From: Siphonodentalium dalli
Lineage: Eukaryota > Mollusca > Scaphopoda > Gadilida > Siphonodentaliidae
Direction of reading: 5' to 3'
DNA: 64,000 bases
NCBI GenBank assembly: GCA_032622095.1
Contig: CP136061.1
Location: 167,407,107 to 167,471,106 of the forward strand
This document shows, piece by piece, positions 12,990 through 24,928 of this stretch. The position numbers and the translations under genes were made by a program. Below the pieces are notes generated by a model. The model saw only the letters and a program-made list of their open reading frames with translations. It was not told the DNA's origin and ran no database searches. How positions within the stretch are numbered: the stretch's first letter is position 1; each line of letters starts with the position of its first letter.

Positions 12990-13600
12990 TTATAAGCAAT
13001 GTGTGATACAGTATTATAAAAACTCACAATATACCCTCACAATATGAATTATATAAAAAAGTGGTTTAAAAAAGACAAATGAATTTTTTTTCATGTAGGT
13101 CTATCGAGTTGTAATGGGAATATAAAAAAACAAACACATTGCATTATCTAGACCATGAAGCCAATTAGGGTATGCGCTCAGTCTATCTGAAATCATAAAT
13201 GTCTGCGAGTAAATAAATCAAATATTTTTCACAGTATATTTTAGTTTTTTGGCAGCCATTTTGCAGGACTATTTTTTTTTCTCGGGTGAAGGACCAAAAC
13301 AACATAAAACAAATATTATTCAACGCTTTCAATAATCTGGCAGACATAAATACTCAATATTGTTTCATCTATACAGACATTAAGTACCGCTAGCTTTATG
13401 TTGATTTATTCTAACAAAAATAGTTCTGCAAATGGCTGCCAAAAACTTAAATATAAAATGAAAAATGTTTGATATATTTTCCCGCAGACCGTTATTACAA
13501 TTTAAAAAAAAAATTGACATAATTCGAACATATCTCTCATATTGTGAGGGTAAACACGTGTTATTATAATATTATAACATACATTGGTTATAAAGGATAC
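12990..13600. mobile_element. degenerate foldback element
   Basis: The outer pair 'taccctcacaatatga' (13033) and 'tcatattgtgagggta' (13538) and the inner pair 'agttttttggcagccattttgcagga' (13242) and 'ttctgcaaatggctgccaaaaactt' (13424) are inverted copies at matching spacing, so a structure of about 600 bp folds on itself. Pairing is imperfect between these blocks. No target duplication was identified and there is no coding frame. Confidence 0.6.
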
Positions 13601-13799
13601 TAATTTTTCTCTTCAGATTACTTCAAATTTCCATTTTAAGAAAATTCACTGTTGAGGCCAGTTCTTAACAATTTGGTGACATGAATTGAGCGCTATCTCC
13701 ACACATACGGTGATCACTCAAGCATGCACATACTTGGTCGACAGCAGTGCCAAGATACGGAATATACATGTAGCATTTCCTGAAAATCAACCTCAGGAT

Positions 13800-15260
13800 A
13801 CTTCATACAGTGTTAGGGGAACTTACTTATTTTGGGGTGTTAATAACCAATTTGACCTCTTACCAAGTTGCACTCACCACTCTTTGCATTCCCTTGCTAT
13901 GACCATGTCTTCAAAAAATTTCTTGTTCTCTTCCATCATAAATTGAAGCCTGCCTTAGTGGTGCGTTTCCATGGGTGCCATCTTTTCGCACTTGTAGTCA
14001 TCACCGGAACTCTGAAAGAGCATAAGTTAAAATTAAAAATTAAAATCAGTTGAACCTGATCTTGATATGCAATTAACAAGAGACTGCACCGGTGGTGTTG
14101 GCATACCACCATGGTGACAAATTCGAACTGACAAAGTATGGGTGAGATATCTGCTTGAATGGGAATAACCCCCTAACATTTTCAAATAAACACAGATAAA
14201 TAACTGTAGAATGGAAAACATGAACAAAACGATTGAACACTCAACAGACTGCCATCATAATAGTGAACATCCATACCAAATTCCATTGATATCTGTCAAC
14301 TGGTGCTATGATGGTGGCGATACAGACAAAAAACCAACACTTCCAAATTTATAAATGATGACCAGAACAGAAAACTGGAAAAAATATGATTGAACACTCA
14401 ATTGATTGCCCTCATAGTAGTGAACAACCATACCAAATTTCATTGAGATTCGTCAAACGGTGGTGAAGACATCTGCCCGGACAGAAGGAAAAACAGAGGG
14501 ATAGATGTCCGGACGTTGTGAAGAATGGAATGAATCCAGTATACCCCACATTCTCTTTGAGAGTAACGGTATAATAAACATGAAGTACAATTTAAACAAG
14601 ATGTTACACCACATCACGGCTGCTCGCTTACTACTATTGTGTAAACACAAAACCTGGGTCGAACAGGACCCAATTTTTAATGAAACAAAAAGGCGAATGC
14701 AAACTATACAATTGTTGCCCACATTTGAGTGAGACACCGGATTTGTTGCCCACTCAAAATATTTGGAATGTGTATATAAAGGGGTGCTTACATAAGCCCC
14801 CTCTGATAAACATATGGGCTAACTTTTAATTGGGTATTTTTTTAGCCATAATCAACTCATTTATGGATATTTCAATGGATTATGGAATGTGACACAATGG
14901 CCGCCATGATTCTTGAGATACAGTGTAATATGCTGGGGGGAACTTACTTATTTTGGGGTGTTTACATCCAAAGTTTACATTCACTGTCTGCATTCCCTTG
15001 CTATGAGCGGTGTATTCAAAATTTATCATGCTCTCTTCAGTCATATATCGAAGGCTGCCTTAGTGGTGCCATCTTTTCATACTTGTAATCATCAATTGAA
15101 CTCTGAAATTTAATTTAAAATTAAAATCAGTTGAAACTTCTTTTGATATGCAATTAACAATAGTAACATGAAGTACAATTTAAACAAGAGGTTACACTGC
15201 GGCTGCTCGTGATTTGTTGCCTGCTCGAAAGCGGGTTTGTCACACAACAGCGTATAGACC
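13800..15260 (+). repeat. diverged direct duplication (two units about 1.1 kb apart)
   Basis: 'ggggaacttacttattttggggtgtt' followed by 'tgcattcccttgctatgac/ag' and 'gaagcctgccttagtggtgc' occurs at about 13816-13965 and again at 14937-15070. In both, an AT-rich 'aattaaaattaaaatcagttgaa' and 'tgatatgcaattaacaa' follow. The sequence between holds a further pair ('catagtagtgaaca-ccataccaaatt-cattga' at 14255 and 14410). It is an old repeat with no supported gene. Confidence 0.6.
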
Positions 15261-16120
15261 AGTTAATGAACATGGAATTAATTTATTACTGTAGTTATTC
15301 AAGAGAATGATACAAAATGCTCCAAAAGTTGAAGCAGTCATTTTAAATATTCATTCATCATATTTCTCAGTGTTAAATTGATATAAAAAATTTGCGTTGG
15401 TGATTAATTGTGAATATACAGGTAGAATTGTCATTTTGACAAATTTTACATGCAACTTGGACGTACGCAACTGCTGTTCTTACATACAAATTATAGACAG
15501 TGACTATCAATGGAGGAACATTTACTTTTTTATCAATGATTTGAGGAAGTGTTCACAATAGTACTAGTTCCGATAAAATAGTGTTTTCTGTAATAGCATG
15601 ATCAGCCTGTCTGAAATTATCACTATTAAATATCAGTTGAATTTTACAAGCCTGTTTTTGTTTTTTCTCATCTGTTTTTTTTTCCATCTAATAATAACCT
15701 AATATTTCTGGATTTTCTAATGTCTTTAATCGATCTTATGGCCTGTTTTCTTCTTAGAAATGACAGCTGCAGAACATCAACGATCCATTGCATTGTGTGA
15801 ACATTGACTCACGATCATTGAAATCCCTTTGCCTTTCACTATCTCATAGTTTTATCACTTCAAAAAATATTCCTGGATAATACTTACATTCTCCTTTTGA
15901 GCCATAAATGTTGCAACCGTTATTAACCTCTTCACTGCCAATTGAAGTCATTGGCTGGGTCATTGACATTATGGATATTTTCCTGTGGAAAATAAGGAAG
16001 TTAGTAGTGATGTTTTGATAATCGGAATCAGCCAATAATAGCCCATCGCATATTAAATCTTACCTATTAGTTGAACATCGGCATTTACCGATTGGCCAAA
16101 TTTTAATTTAATTTAATTAA
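15261..16120. other. no feature seen
   Basis: AT-rich sequence. No inverted ends, tandem units or supported coding exon recognised. Confidence 0.4.
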
Positions 16121-16129
16121 TAACAGTTT

Positions 16130-17040
16130 TTGACACAAAATCCAATTACATGTATATACATGTAACACACATATCTAGAAAATTATTTCTATAATATGCA
16201 TAAAACCTCGTCAATTGGAACCCCATGGATTCGAACCATGTAGCTTACAAGGATACTTGCAGCTAAACCAAGTGAGTCCCTCGGTACATCAGAGGTTACA
16301 TATTATGAATGAAATAATTTTTAAAATGAAGAATGTGGGTGAATTTCGATTGATGTTTTAGTTACCAAGTTATATTCAGAAAATTATATATATATATATG
16401 TCCAAACACAAATATTGACTATGCACCATTAGGGACGTAGTAAGGCTATATACCATTAGGAACATTATCTATATTATGACAGTGCTATCATAATTAGGAG
16501 TTTAGTGTTCGAGACTAGTAGTGAACATGATGTTTTTAATATGAACAATATACCATTATTCATCCACTTGTTTGTATTTTTATTCGTCGTCATCTTGAGT
16601 ACACAGCATCGTAACTCCCTTCAGCAACCCCTCTCCGTCTGCAATCTTGTCTTTGCTTTGCATTGCATTATATGGCTGAAAATCGTGAGAAAACATCATA
16701 ATGATCATTGAACGAATCCATGTTAAGTTGGTTTGTTTACTCACCATCGCCATTTTAACCGACCTTGACATCACCTTATATGGCAAACTGTGCCTATTCA
16801 TTTTCAAATTTGAGAGCTCCCATCTAGAGCTGATCCTGAACATGTTTGTATGGCCAAAATAAAAAGTGTTTTGGTTCTCGGGCAATTTTATTTTCAAATC
16901 AATGAGGGAGGTAGGGTTTTATTTTTATTTTTTATTTTTTTTCTGCGCATAGTAAGCATGGACAAAGATACCTTCCTGTCTAGTAATAACCAGAAATGTA
17001 GAGGGAACTGTTATGCATATAAACTCATTTAGTCTTATAT
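16130..17040. repeat. dispersed repeat copy B with uninterrupted hAT target site
   Basis: This matches copy A without the hAT insertion: 'cctcgtcaattggaaccccatgg' is continuous here where copy A has GTTGGAAC duplicated around the element. At 16860-17020 the phrase 'tttggttctcgggcaattttattttcaaatcaatgagggaggtagggttttatttttatttttt' is an inverted relative of 10290-10370. Confidence 0.7.
16216..16280 (-). tRNA. tRNA-Thr(UGU)-like relic or tRNA-derived SINE head
   Basis: On the minus strand, GGGACTC and GGGTTCC can pair as an acceptor stem (one G-U type pair). TTG/CAA forms a short D stem around a loop containing AGCTG. The anticodon-like loop is CTTGTAA, and the T arm CATGG-TTCGAAT-CCATG is perfect. 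The variable loop is missing, so a functional tRNA is unlikely; a pseudogene or SINE head is more probable. The copy near 11557-11625 has a decayed T arm, and the hAT element landed at its acceptor end. Confidence 0.4.
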
Positions 17041-17439
17041 AAAAATGACATTGTAATACCAGTGTATGACTGGGATTACCTAGCATTATATAATGCCCCT
17101 GACATTAACTACTGTTATTGTTGTCTAAAAACTGAGATACCTCCCCATTCTAATATGTGATCCTGAATTTAGTCCTGTGCCTTTCAATTGTATAAAGTTA
17201 CGATTAGTGTAAGTTGTTCACAATGACTAATTGTAAGAAGAGCATGAGGATCAGCTAATCATTTTCTTAATTGTAGTCATCTACTTCAAATCTACTTTTC
17301 AAATTTATTTTTTCATAAGTATTTTTTGTCATAACATCAGGCATTGCAATAAAAAGGCCTAATGCGGCCCTTTTTATTCAATGCGGCAGGGCCTGAGAAC
17401 CAAAACCTTTTTCTTTTTTTTTGCCTAAATTCAAAACAA

Positions 17440-18040
17440 TACCCCAATAAATTCGGGCAGCAGGATGTGCTGATGGATTAAAATTCAAGATCCAAGATGG
17501 CTGTTGGAGGAGGCCATGTTTTTTAACATATTTTGAAAAAAATTATGGCTCCCATCCAGAGGTCACCCCAAAGTTCCATATGAAATTTGGTGGTGATCGA
17601 ATGAAGGATGTGGCCTGTAGGGTATGCCAAAGGATTTAGTCATGCAAAGAATAAAATCCAAGATGGCTGCCAATGGCCATGTTTTTCACAGAAAATCATT
17701 CAAAATATATAGCTCCCATCTAGAGGTGATCCTAAACATGCCTGTAAGTTTTTAAAACAGTCCTCCAAAATATGTGGGCTGCAGGGTATGCCGATATATT
17801 CAAATTTGAAATCAAAGATGGCTGCTGGTGGCCATGTTTTTCAACAACTTTCTGAAACGATCAATGGCTCCCATTTAGAGGCCACCTCAAAGATCTATAT
17901 GAAGTTCCAAAAGGATTGGATGAGATATGCGACTTGTAGACTGTGCTACAGGAAATTGTAGATGAATCATGGATGGACTCACAGATGACGGATGCCAACC
18001 CACGACAATAGCTCAAACTTGACTTTGTCAAGTTGATCCA
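17440..18040 (+). repeat. degenerate tandem repeat with SINE-like 3' tail
   Basis: Three to four loose units of about 130-190 bp share 'atggctcccatctagaggt-a-cc', 'aaagatggctg-tgg-ggccatgttttt' and 'gggtatgccgat'. The block ends with 'catggatggactcacagatgacggatgccaacccacgacaatagctcaaacttgactttgtcaagttgatcc', and related tails occur at 50475-50515 and 51608-51660. Non-coding. Confidence 0.6.
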
Positions 18041-19010
18041 AAAATGCTTCAACTAGGTAGTCTATTCTGACCCATGAAAGTCTGTCTTCATTGACATAGT
18101 GCCCTGCGAATCGGGTATTTTAATTTTTAAGCAATAGATTCAAAATCAAATCGAATCTTGAATCGAATTGTTAGATCGAGTATATCAACAGTGAAGAGGT
18201 AGAACAGTTCAGGAAACACTTAAATTGGTAACTGTAACAAACCAAAAAATAAAAAAAAAATTAATAACTGAACGCAATGGATTGTATATTACCTAGCCAT
18301 ATTAATTTGTCTTCTGCAGAATATGCATGCATCTCATTGTCCTCATAAATACTGATGGATGGGATTCATTGAATGCGATGAGTGGTGGAATTGGGAGTAA
18401 CTCTTTAAAATGTGCTTTCAAACTTTCGTAATCATCAAACTTCATCGATCTCCATGTTGCACTGAAATCTTCCATTTGAATTGTACATGTATCATGCTGA
18501 ACTCCTTGACCTATGACAGTGTATATGGGATGGAGACTTGTGAGGTTTGCCGAATGAGTTTAGCTGTAATTCCCTTGTGACATTCAACTCCTGGAATCCC
18601 AGAGTCATGTTAATTTACATAACTCTTACTGAGATTATAATGAATTAAGTACTTGGCAGTCTATTTATAGATCATATGAGACAGTGTTATCTGAATATAT
18701 TTACATACTAAGTGTGATTATCACTAAATCCAGCAATCTGATTGGTCGGCGCCCACATGGCTAGTTGCAATTATTTCTCGGTGAATGCGCAACAGCTCAT
18801 AACTGTAGCCTCATAATTACATCGACGCGTCATAGGTTTTGGAAAGACGAACGCGTAATGTTTTGGGCGCATTTGGACTCGCGCAGGATTGACTTAATAA
18901 ATCATCGGGTTTCAATATAAAGAGATATTTTGGGCTGGTTTTGTCACGATACACTTTTCGATTTAAATACATTTACAAAAGTGGCTTTTTCGCTAAATGT
19001 ATATAAATAT
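18041..19010. other. no feature seen
   Basis: No repeats, exons or inverted ends recognised. Confidence 0.4.
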
Positions 19011-19019
19011 AAGGATTAA

Positions 19020-19154
19020 CTGTCATGTGGAATGTTTTTATGGAGATGTAACCGTGAGGTAAGTGGTCATAACTTGTAAAAATCTTCGGGTTTTACACAA
19101 GTTATGACCACTTACCTCACGGTTACATCTCCATAAAAACAGTCCACATGACAG
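19020..19154. mobile_element. 135-bp near-perfect hairpin flanked by TTAA
   Basis: The left arm starting CTGTCATGTGGA pairs with the right arm ending TCCACATGACAG through about 62 bp per arm with very few mismatches. The arms carry 'ggagatgtaaccgtgaggtaag' and its complement, around a short tip containing 'atcttcgg'. TTAA stands at both outer edges (19016-19019 and 19155-19158). This fits a miniature foldback element with TTAA target duplication. A transcript of either strand would form a long double-stranded stem. Confidence 0.85.
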
Positions 19155-19158
19155 TTAA

Positions 19159-20925
19159 TACAGGGCCTGGAACCTACGTCATAAAACAAAGTATTTCACC
19201 GAAAAATGGCGGCTGCTCGGTGAGACTCGAAGTGAATATTTATCGTTTTTGCAAACTATGTACATAAACCACTAAAAAAATCATTGCTTATGAGCTGTAA
19301 AACATTGTTTGCTAGCTCACAGTCATCTATACCGAGATATATATGTAACGGTTGTAAAGATTATCGCGTTCAGGTGGTTTCCGTCACCAATTTTCGAGGC
19401 ATGTTTCAGAGTTTTGAAATGGTAACGCCTACATTGGCTTTTAAAACTGGAATTGTGACATAAATGGTAACGCCTACATATAATCAACATTTGATTCCAA
19501 AATCGGCAATTTGGCTGAATTCTTTCTTTCACTTGCCGAATATCACAATTAGTTTTAGGACTAGTGAGTAGTGTATGCCTTCACAGTTAATTGAACTTAT
19601 GGAAGCGCAAGAGTATAATTCTTCCCTGGCTAAGATCCCCCGAATATTGCCGAGGCAAATCGGTATACATCGGCTCAAAAGTAGACTGATTCACTTGTGG
19701 CAGGCTAATTAATACGTTTTTCACGGAATTACTATCACAAGACATAAATAAATAAAATAGTAAGTAATTATATGACCTTTATATATCAATTCCAGGCACG
19801 TATGATGGGGTGGGTGGGTGTCTCTCTGGTCCGAAAAGCAGTTTTTTCCATGTGCCAAATTTTTTTTTCTCCATTTCTGCTATTGAGTCTTATTTTGATG
19901 TGTTTTGAACAGAAACAGGTCATATATAGTTAATAGCAATGCCATACTATATATAGAGGTTATCAGAAGTTGGATCAGTTGCACAATGGCCAACAATAAC
20001 CCAAAATCAACTTGATAGAACAAGAAACTGCGCTATTGGAAAAATAAAATTTAATCAGGATTCCATCTACTGATACAACAAAAATAAGAATAACTATGCA
20101 GAACTCAGCTGAAAATAAGCAATAAAATGAAAGCACACTTGACCATATGTGACATGGAAAAAAAGATATAATAAATAATGGAATAAAATAGACTTTTGAC
20201 AACGTAAAACATAAAATATTAACATATAAATTGAAGGCCAGCCGGGCCAGCTTGAACAATTTCAAATTGTTATCCAAGTTAATGTGGATCAGCTTGTAAT
20301 GTTAATCACAGTAACAAAGATTTTATCGTCACTGATATCGTGAGCAAAAAAGAAGCGAGATTGGGCTATCCATCCATATGTTATTCCCAATTATTACGAA
20401 GCCTATTACTTCAGGCAGTGGCTACCAGCCTGCCATTACATGCTCATATAACATGTTTCCTCAGTTCTGGTTTCTGAGATGCCCCAAGAAGAGTCATGCA
20501 GGTATATCATGGTTATGTTTGGTATTAGCATTATTCTTCAAACTGGGATGAACTGGGATGAACATTTGTATTTCCACATGTTTTGATAAACAATTTGGTT
20601 CAAGCAATATATCACATAGCAAATATCAAAATATCAAATAATCTGAAATGTGTTGTACCATGTAGTCTGTAGAATACTCAAATGTGATTATGTGACTAGA
20701 TCATGTGACTATATATTATGATAATGAATGTTAATAAAAACTTTGGCACTCTGCCTATCCCTAGAAATGTGATTATGTTGACACATTTCTTGATTAATGA
20801 CACTTATATGATAAATTCAAATAGTATCGTTATCTTCATTATGCACTGTTCTATTAAAACATCGCGCAATAAACTATGATAATGCAGGATAATCAGGGAT
20901 AATCAGCTATTTGGTTGGTCAATTG
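19159..20925. other. no feature seen
   Basis: AT-rich sequence without supported genes. 'ccaggcacgtatgatggggtgggtgggtgtc' at 19793 is related to the block at 20940-21115, in opposite orientation. Confidence 0.4.
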
Positions 20926-20939
20926 ATAATTTTCTCAAA

Positions 20940-21122
20940 TTTAGTGGGTGGGTGTCCAAAACTGACCGGAAAAAAATTCCTGAAACGGACAAAAAAGGGT
21001 GAGTGTCCAAAATTTCCTGGAAAAAAATGCCGGAAACGGAAGAAATTGGGTGGGTGGGTCCCCCGAGGCCGGAATTAAAATGATCATACGTGCCTGGAAT
21101 TTTTTTTCGACCCCCCCCCCCC
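20940..21122. repeat. short internally repeated block ending in a C run
   Basis: 'gggtgggtgtccaaaactgaccggaaaaaaattcctgaaacgga' is followed by the diverged repeat 'gggtgagtgtccaaaatttcctggaaaaaaatgccggaaacgga'. A further gggtgggtgggtc and a run of about 12 C follow at 21110-21121. Non-coding. Confidence 0.6.
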
Positions 21123-21498
21123 AATTGCGAATATAATTGATGCGTGACCAGATTGTTTGACAACGAAGGTTCCTGGACCGAATAACACATTCAATTCATT
21201 ATCAATAAACATGGGTAAATTATAATTAACAATGAATGTTAGTAATAGAATATAATTAAAGAAATCTTTATTGCATGATAATGTTTTAACGACAACTATC
21301 AGACGAAACTGGAAATATGAACAAATTAACATGGATTTAACCAACGGAAATAGAATGGAATAACAAAGTAATACTACAATGAATATGGAATAAGAGAACG
21401 AATGACAGGACATACACTTAATTAAACTAACGAATATACAACGAGAACGTAAAAACAATGATTATGCCATGAATTTATGCTCATCTTTATATATAGTA

Positions 21499-21860
21499 CT
21501 AGCCGATGAGCCCGACGTTGTCTGGGCTATTCAAAAACCAAATTTCAAGTCGATAGCTCCACCAATTTCTGAGATCTGGTATGCGCATGCGCGAAGCTGG
21601 CGTCGCACGGGCTCGGCGACCCGATAAAATTCGTATCCGGGGCAAGATACATTCACATACCAAATTTCAAGTCGATAGCTCCACCCATTTCTGAGATCTG
21701 GTCTGCGCATGCGGGAAGCTGGCGTCGCACGGGCTTGGCGACCCGATAAAATTCATATCTGGGACAAGATATATTCACATAGTCAAGAATCGTAGATTTG
21801 TATAAATGACATACAGACATACAGACATACAGACAGAGGTCTTCAAAATATATAGGAGAT
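21499..21860 (+). repeat. ACTAGC-type dispersed repeat with two 122-bp units
   Basis: It begins 'actagccgatgagcccgacgttgtctgggc', a hallmark seen again as 'actagcagggttacccggcgttgcccagg' at 31041. The phrase 'ccaaatttcaagtcgatagctccacc...' is repeated with a 122-bp period (21538 and 21660). It ends in 'gacatacagacatacagacatacagacagagg' and 'tatataggaga'. This architecture is usual for non-LTR retroelement-derived repeats; the family is not identified. Confidence 0.65.
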
Positions 21861-22260
21861 TTTGGAAGAACGGCATTTTTACAACGGCTTATGAATACAA
21901 AAAAAATAAAAATTACACAATGCTTATGAATACGAAAAAAATGCTAAAACGAAACGAAATCTTGAACATTCTCACTCATTAAAGGTCCCCAACATGGGTA
22001 GATAATAATATGTTGCAAAAATGAATTTGTTTTCAAAGTTATTCTGGCCTTTACATAATTTAACAAAGGGGTGATGATCTGATGTAAGGTGTAGAGTTGT
22101 AATCTTCAGGTGTGATAATCTCAAAATCACAAGTCAATGTGGACACCTGACGATGTATTCACGGGGTCGTCTCCGAATGACAGTCGCTATTGTTTTGGAA
22201 GGTGTGAACAGAGGTGTGAACAATTGGTTACTTCTAACGAGTACCGCTGTTAGTGATTTG
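21861..22260. other. no feature seen
   Basis: Unique-looking sequence between a repeat and the FLYWCH frame; no signals recognised. Confidence 0.3.
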
Positions 22261-22263
22261 TAG

Positions 22264-22339
22264 TTTTTGTTATTCAGGTGAGCTTTATTAACGCTGACAA
22301 TGTTTTTGTTATTTAGGTGAGCTTTATTAACGCTGACAA
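22264..22339 (+). repeat. 38-bp tandem duplication
   Basis: 'tttttgttatt-aggtgagctttattaacgctgacaat' occurs twice back to back with one mismatch, about 110 bp upstream of a TATA box. Whether it acts in regulation is unknown. Confidence 0.8.
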
Positions 22340-22444
22340 TAACTCATAGTTATCACCGGTACGTAGTTAGTGTATGTTAGTTCCGTGAGTGAACGATATA
22401 AGCATGTTTGTACCTTGAGTGAACAACCTGAACTCAAATCGACC

Positions 22445-22484
22445 TATATAAATGCATGCAAAGGCAATTTACTTCAACTTCAGT
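22445..22484 (+). promoter_or_regulatory. candidate core promoter (TATA + initiator)
   Basis: TATATAAAT at 22445-22453 is followed about 35 bp later by TCAGT (22480-22484), an initiator-like motif. The ATG of the FLYWCH frame lies 26 bp further on, giving a coherent short 5' leader. Evidence is positional only. Confidence 0.5.
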
Positions 22485-22509
22485 GATATTCTCATAATCT
22501 TTCATAATA

Positions 22510-22848
22510 ATGGCTAATGTTCAGGTTAATGTTTCATTTATCGAGAACAGAAAAGGAGGGAGGAATCTGCTGTTTGATTGTCACAAATATCGTATTAAAA
22601 CTAGAAAGAGAGACAGTATCCACTGGACATGTTGCGTTAGATGGTGTCCAGGTACAGTCAACACCAAGGATGACATAGTGACAAGTATAGGAAAGCCGCA
22701 TAATCACGAAGCAGATCCCATCAAACTCAGCGCAGAACTCATAATGTCGAAAATGAAGCAGATTGTCAAGTCAGATTCTAGGACTGTGTACAACATATAT
22801 TCAAGTGGCATGTGGTGGAAAAGTTGCTCCAAGAAAGAGAAAATATAG
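22510..22848 (+). CDS. FLYWCH-type zinc-finger protein, short and possibly broken
   Basis: The 112-codon frame starts ATGG in the context aataATGg just after the candidate promoter. Residues 10-66 fit the FLYWCH zinc finger, a DNA-binding or protein-binding fold also found at the N terminus of many Mutator-type transposases. Visible are an aromatic at F10, the hydrophobic core at 20-22, Y27, W39, the cysteine pair C41/C46 and the H64-N-H66 ligand pair. After about residue 95 another frame (22763-22951) continues with KR-rich, coding-like residues (KVAPRKRKYRAIENSISHY) to a stop. A single-base shift around 22805-22820 is therefore likely, and the intact product would be about 145 residues. It could be a small DNA-binding protein or the N-terminal relic of a transposase; no catalytic domain follows within the next kilobases. 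Confidence 0.6.
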   Translation: MANVQVNVSFIENRKGGRNLLFDCHKYRIKTRKRDSIHWTCCVRWCPGTVNTKDDIVTSIGKPHNHEADPIKLSAELIMSKMKQIVKSDSRTVYNIYSSGMWWKSCSKKEKI

Positions 22849-22954
22849 AGCCATCGAGAACAGCATCAGCCACTATAAGCGAGTTCATAGAGGAGGAGAA
22901 ATTGACAAAATGGAGTTTCTCGATGCAATGGGTCGTTTGTCTGGACATTAGACT

Positions 22955-23475
22955 AGAATTATATTATTGTATATAATTTCACATATAAAATGAGTAAGCT
23001 ATGTAAATAATGGATATGGATAAAAACCTCAACTCAACTTCCAATTGTTCATTCGACCATTATCATAAACTTCCACTTGGGCGAAAGATTGGGCTGGGAT
23101 AATGACCTGCGTCAATCCAGATCGAGAAGGACATCCCACTAATTAATTTTCACACTTAAAGTTGACTGGCATTTGGAGACTAACCCGTATTCACAGCTGT
23201 CTGCAATCAACACTCAGGTGTGAATATGCTCCCAAATCAGATTAATACAGATGTTAATAGTAACTATGGTGTTATCTACAACAGTGTCAATGGATAACTG
23301 GGTTCAATCAATGTTCAATGTTGGCAGTAAATTAGGGTGAATATTTTGCCGATTTTCGTTGGTCAACTTAGGAAATTTCAGGGTGACTTAAACTTCGCCC
23401 GGCTGCAAAATTAGGGCGAAGTGAGCAAGAATAGGGAGACTTCTTCACCCACGTCGCCCTCTCGGCTGGTCCCTG
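22955..23475. other. repeat fragment related to the 25.2-26.2 kb element
   Basis: 'ttagggcgaagtgagcaagaatagggagacttcttcacccacgtcgccctctcgg' near 23410-23465 resembles interior text of the hAT-type element at 25245-26216 (agggcgaaatagtcgccctcg, gagaagtgaagtcgccctccg). Ends of this fragment are not clear. No gene is seen in the rest. Confidence 0.45.
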
Positions 23476-23741
23476 TCTCCTACTATATTCAACTGAAAAT
23501 ATGCAAGAAAAGAATGAATTTGAGTCAGCGATGATTGTAAAATACACTAATGTACTCTAGGAATGATGTAAAACGATATGATATTTATAACTAAAATGAG
23601 CAAAAAAGCAATTTACTCATTTTCATTATAATTATCATATTGTTTTACATTGTTTATAGAGTACATTAGTTTATTTTGCACTCATCGCTGACTGAAATTC
23701 ATTCATTCGTTGCACATTTTCAGTTGAATATAGTAGGAGAT
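23476..23741. mobile_element. foldback element, about 125-bp arms
   Basis: The left arm 'tctcctactatattcaactgaaaatatgca...gtcagcgatga...taatgtactct' and the right arm are reverse complements with about 85% identity, separated by a short loop near 23605-23620. It carries no coding frame. It lies next to the repeat fragment with 'cgccctctcggctggtccctg', so it may have inserted there; no clear target duplication. Confidence 0.75.
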
Positions 23742-24590
23742 GGCCCCATAAATGGCTGGATTTAGGTACAGTCTCCCTTTTTGTTAAAAATTCTTGAACT
23801 TACCAGTAAATCTAGTCTCAGTAAACTTCAAATTTATTCAAATGGTATGCATATGATAGTCTGAAACAGATAGAAGGGAATATTATTATACATTACTTTC
23901 AAAATGTATTACATCAGTGTCAACACATTTCTTAGCAAGACTCAGTAGGAACAAATAAAAGTTAATGGCAGTAGTAAAATTTTGTTAACTTACTCTAAGA
24001 TGAATAAGCTCACATGACAAGAAATTACAAGTCAACGAGGCTATGCTATAGATTGAGTATGTCTGATTGTATGTTTACATGGTACCAGTATGTGTTTACA
24101 CACACTGACTTAATGCAAGACACAGTACTCAAAATTTGCCATGGAAATAAGCAATGCCATGGGAAATGCCATGGCAACATGTGGCATCTAACATGCAACA
24201 GCATTAAATTTGTCATGGGATATTTTTCCTAATTTTGAGGGCTGCAAGACATATATTACTATGATTGGGAACATTACATAACATATATAGATAGTGATTT
24301 GTGTGGGTATTATAACAACTTAAAGACCTATTACTGACGTGCCATTGGATTGGTTTTGGTCATTGTAAACCAGAGGAAGGAAAAAGATTGTTTAATAAAT
24401 AATGTACCTGTAATTTGTCTTACATACATGTATGTAGCATGATTTGAAAAGCATTTCAATAACCAGAAAATAACTTACAATACCATTTATGCGGGATAAC
24501 AATTGAAGCCGCTGCCTTGACAGTTGTAGTACAGTGTGAATCTTAAGCATCCTGCTATTTAGAGCTGGGACATCCACATTTGGTAAATTA
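23742..24590. other. no feature seen
   Basis: Only a local 'gccatgg' repetition at 24140-24180; no supported gene. Confidence 0.3.
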
Positions 24591-24593
24591 CAT

Positions 24594-24735
24594 TAAGGAG
24601 AAGGTATTAACTAAGAAATATATTATCTGTGTTATTTATCAATGTTATAAATTCCTGGTCAGACTGGTCAGAACATTAAAAAGTTCCATGATTTTCAACA
24701 AGTGAAAACCATGAAATATAATCTCTATGAGCATA
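24594..24735 (+). repeat. dispersed repeat, second copy at 26773-26915
   Basis: 'aaggagaa-gta--aactaagaaatatatta-ctgtgttattt' and the following 'ggtcagaacat' and 'atgatctctatg/cgga' phrases occur in the same order at 24594 and 26773. The copies are diverged and non-coding, with one on each side of the hAT-type element. Confidence 0.6.
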
Positions 24736-24928
24736 GCCAGTCAATGCTAAAGTAAAGATTCAAGTATCGGGACATCATGATGTATTAGATTTATGAAGAC
24801 ACTGGCTTGCTTTAGTGTTCAGTGCTTCAATGTACATGAACAAATTCATTGGCCATCTATTGATTGAAACATTTGTCATAATGAGTTGTCCATTAATTAT
24901 TAACCATCATTGACCAAACATCCCATAT

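Noticed and set aside
21538-21830. Possible CRISPR-like or regularly spaced repeat
   Set aside because: Only two 122-bp units, fully repeated without distinct spacers, inside a retroelement-derived repeat.
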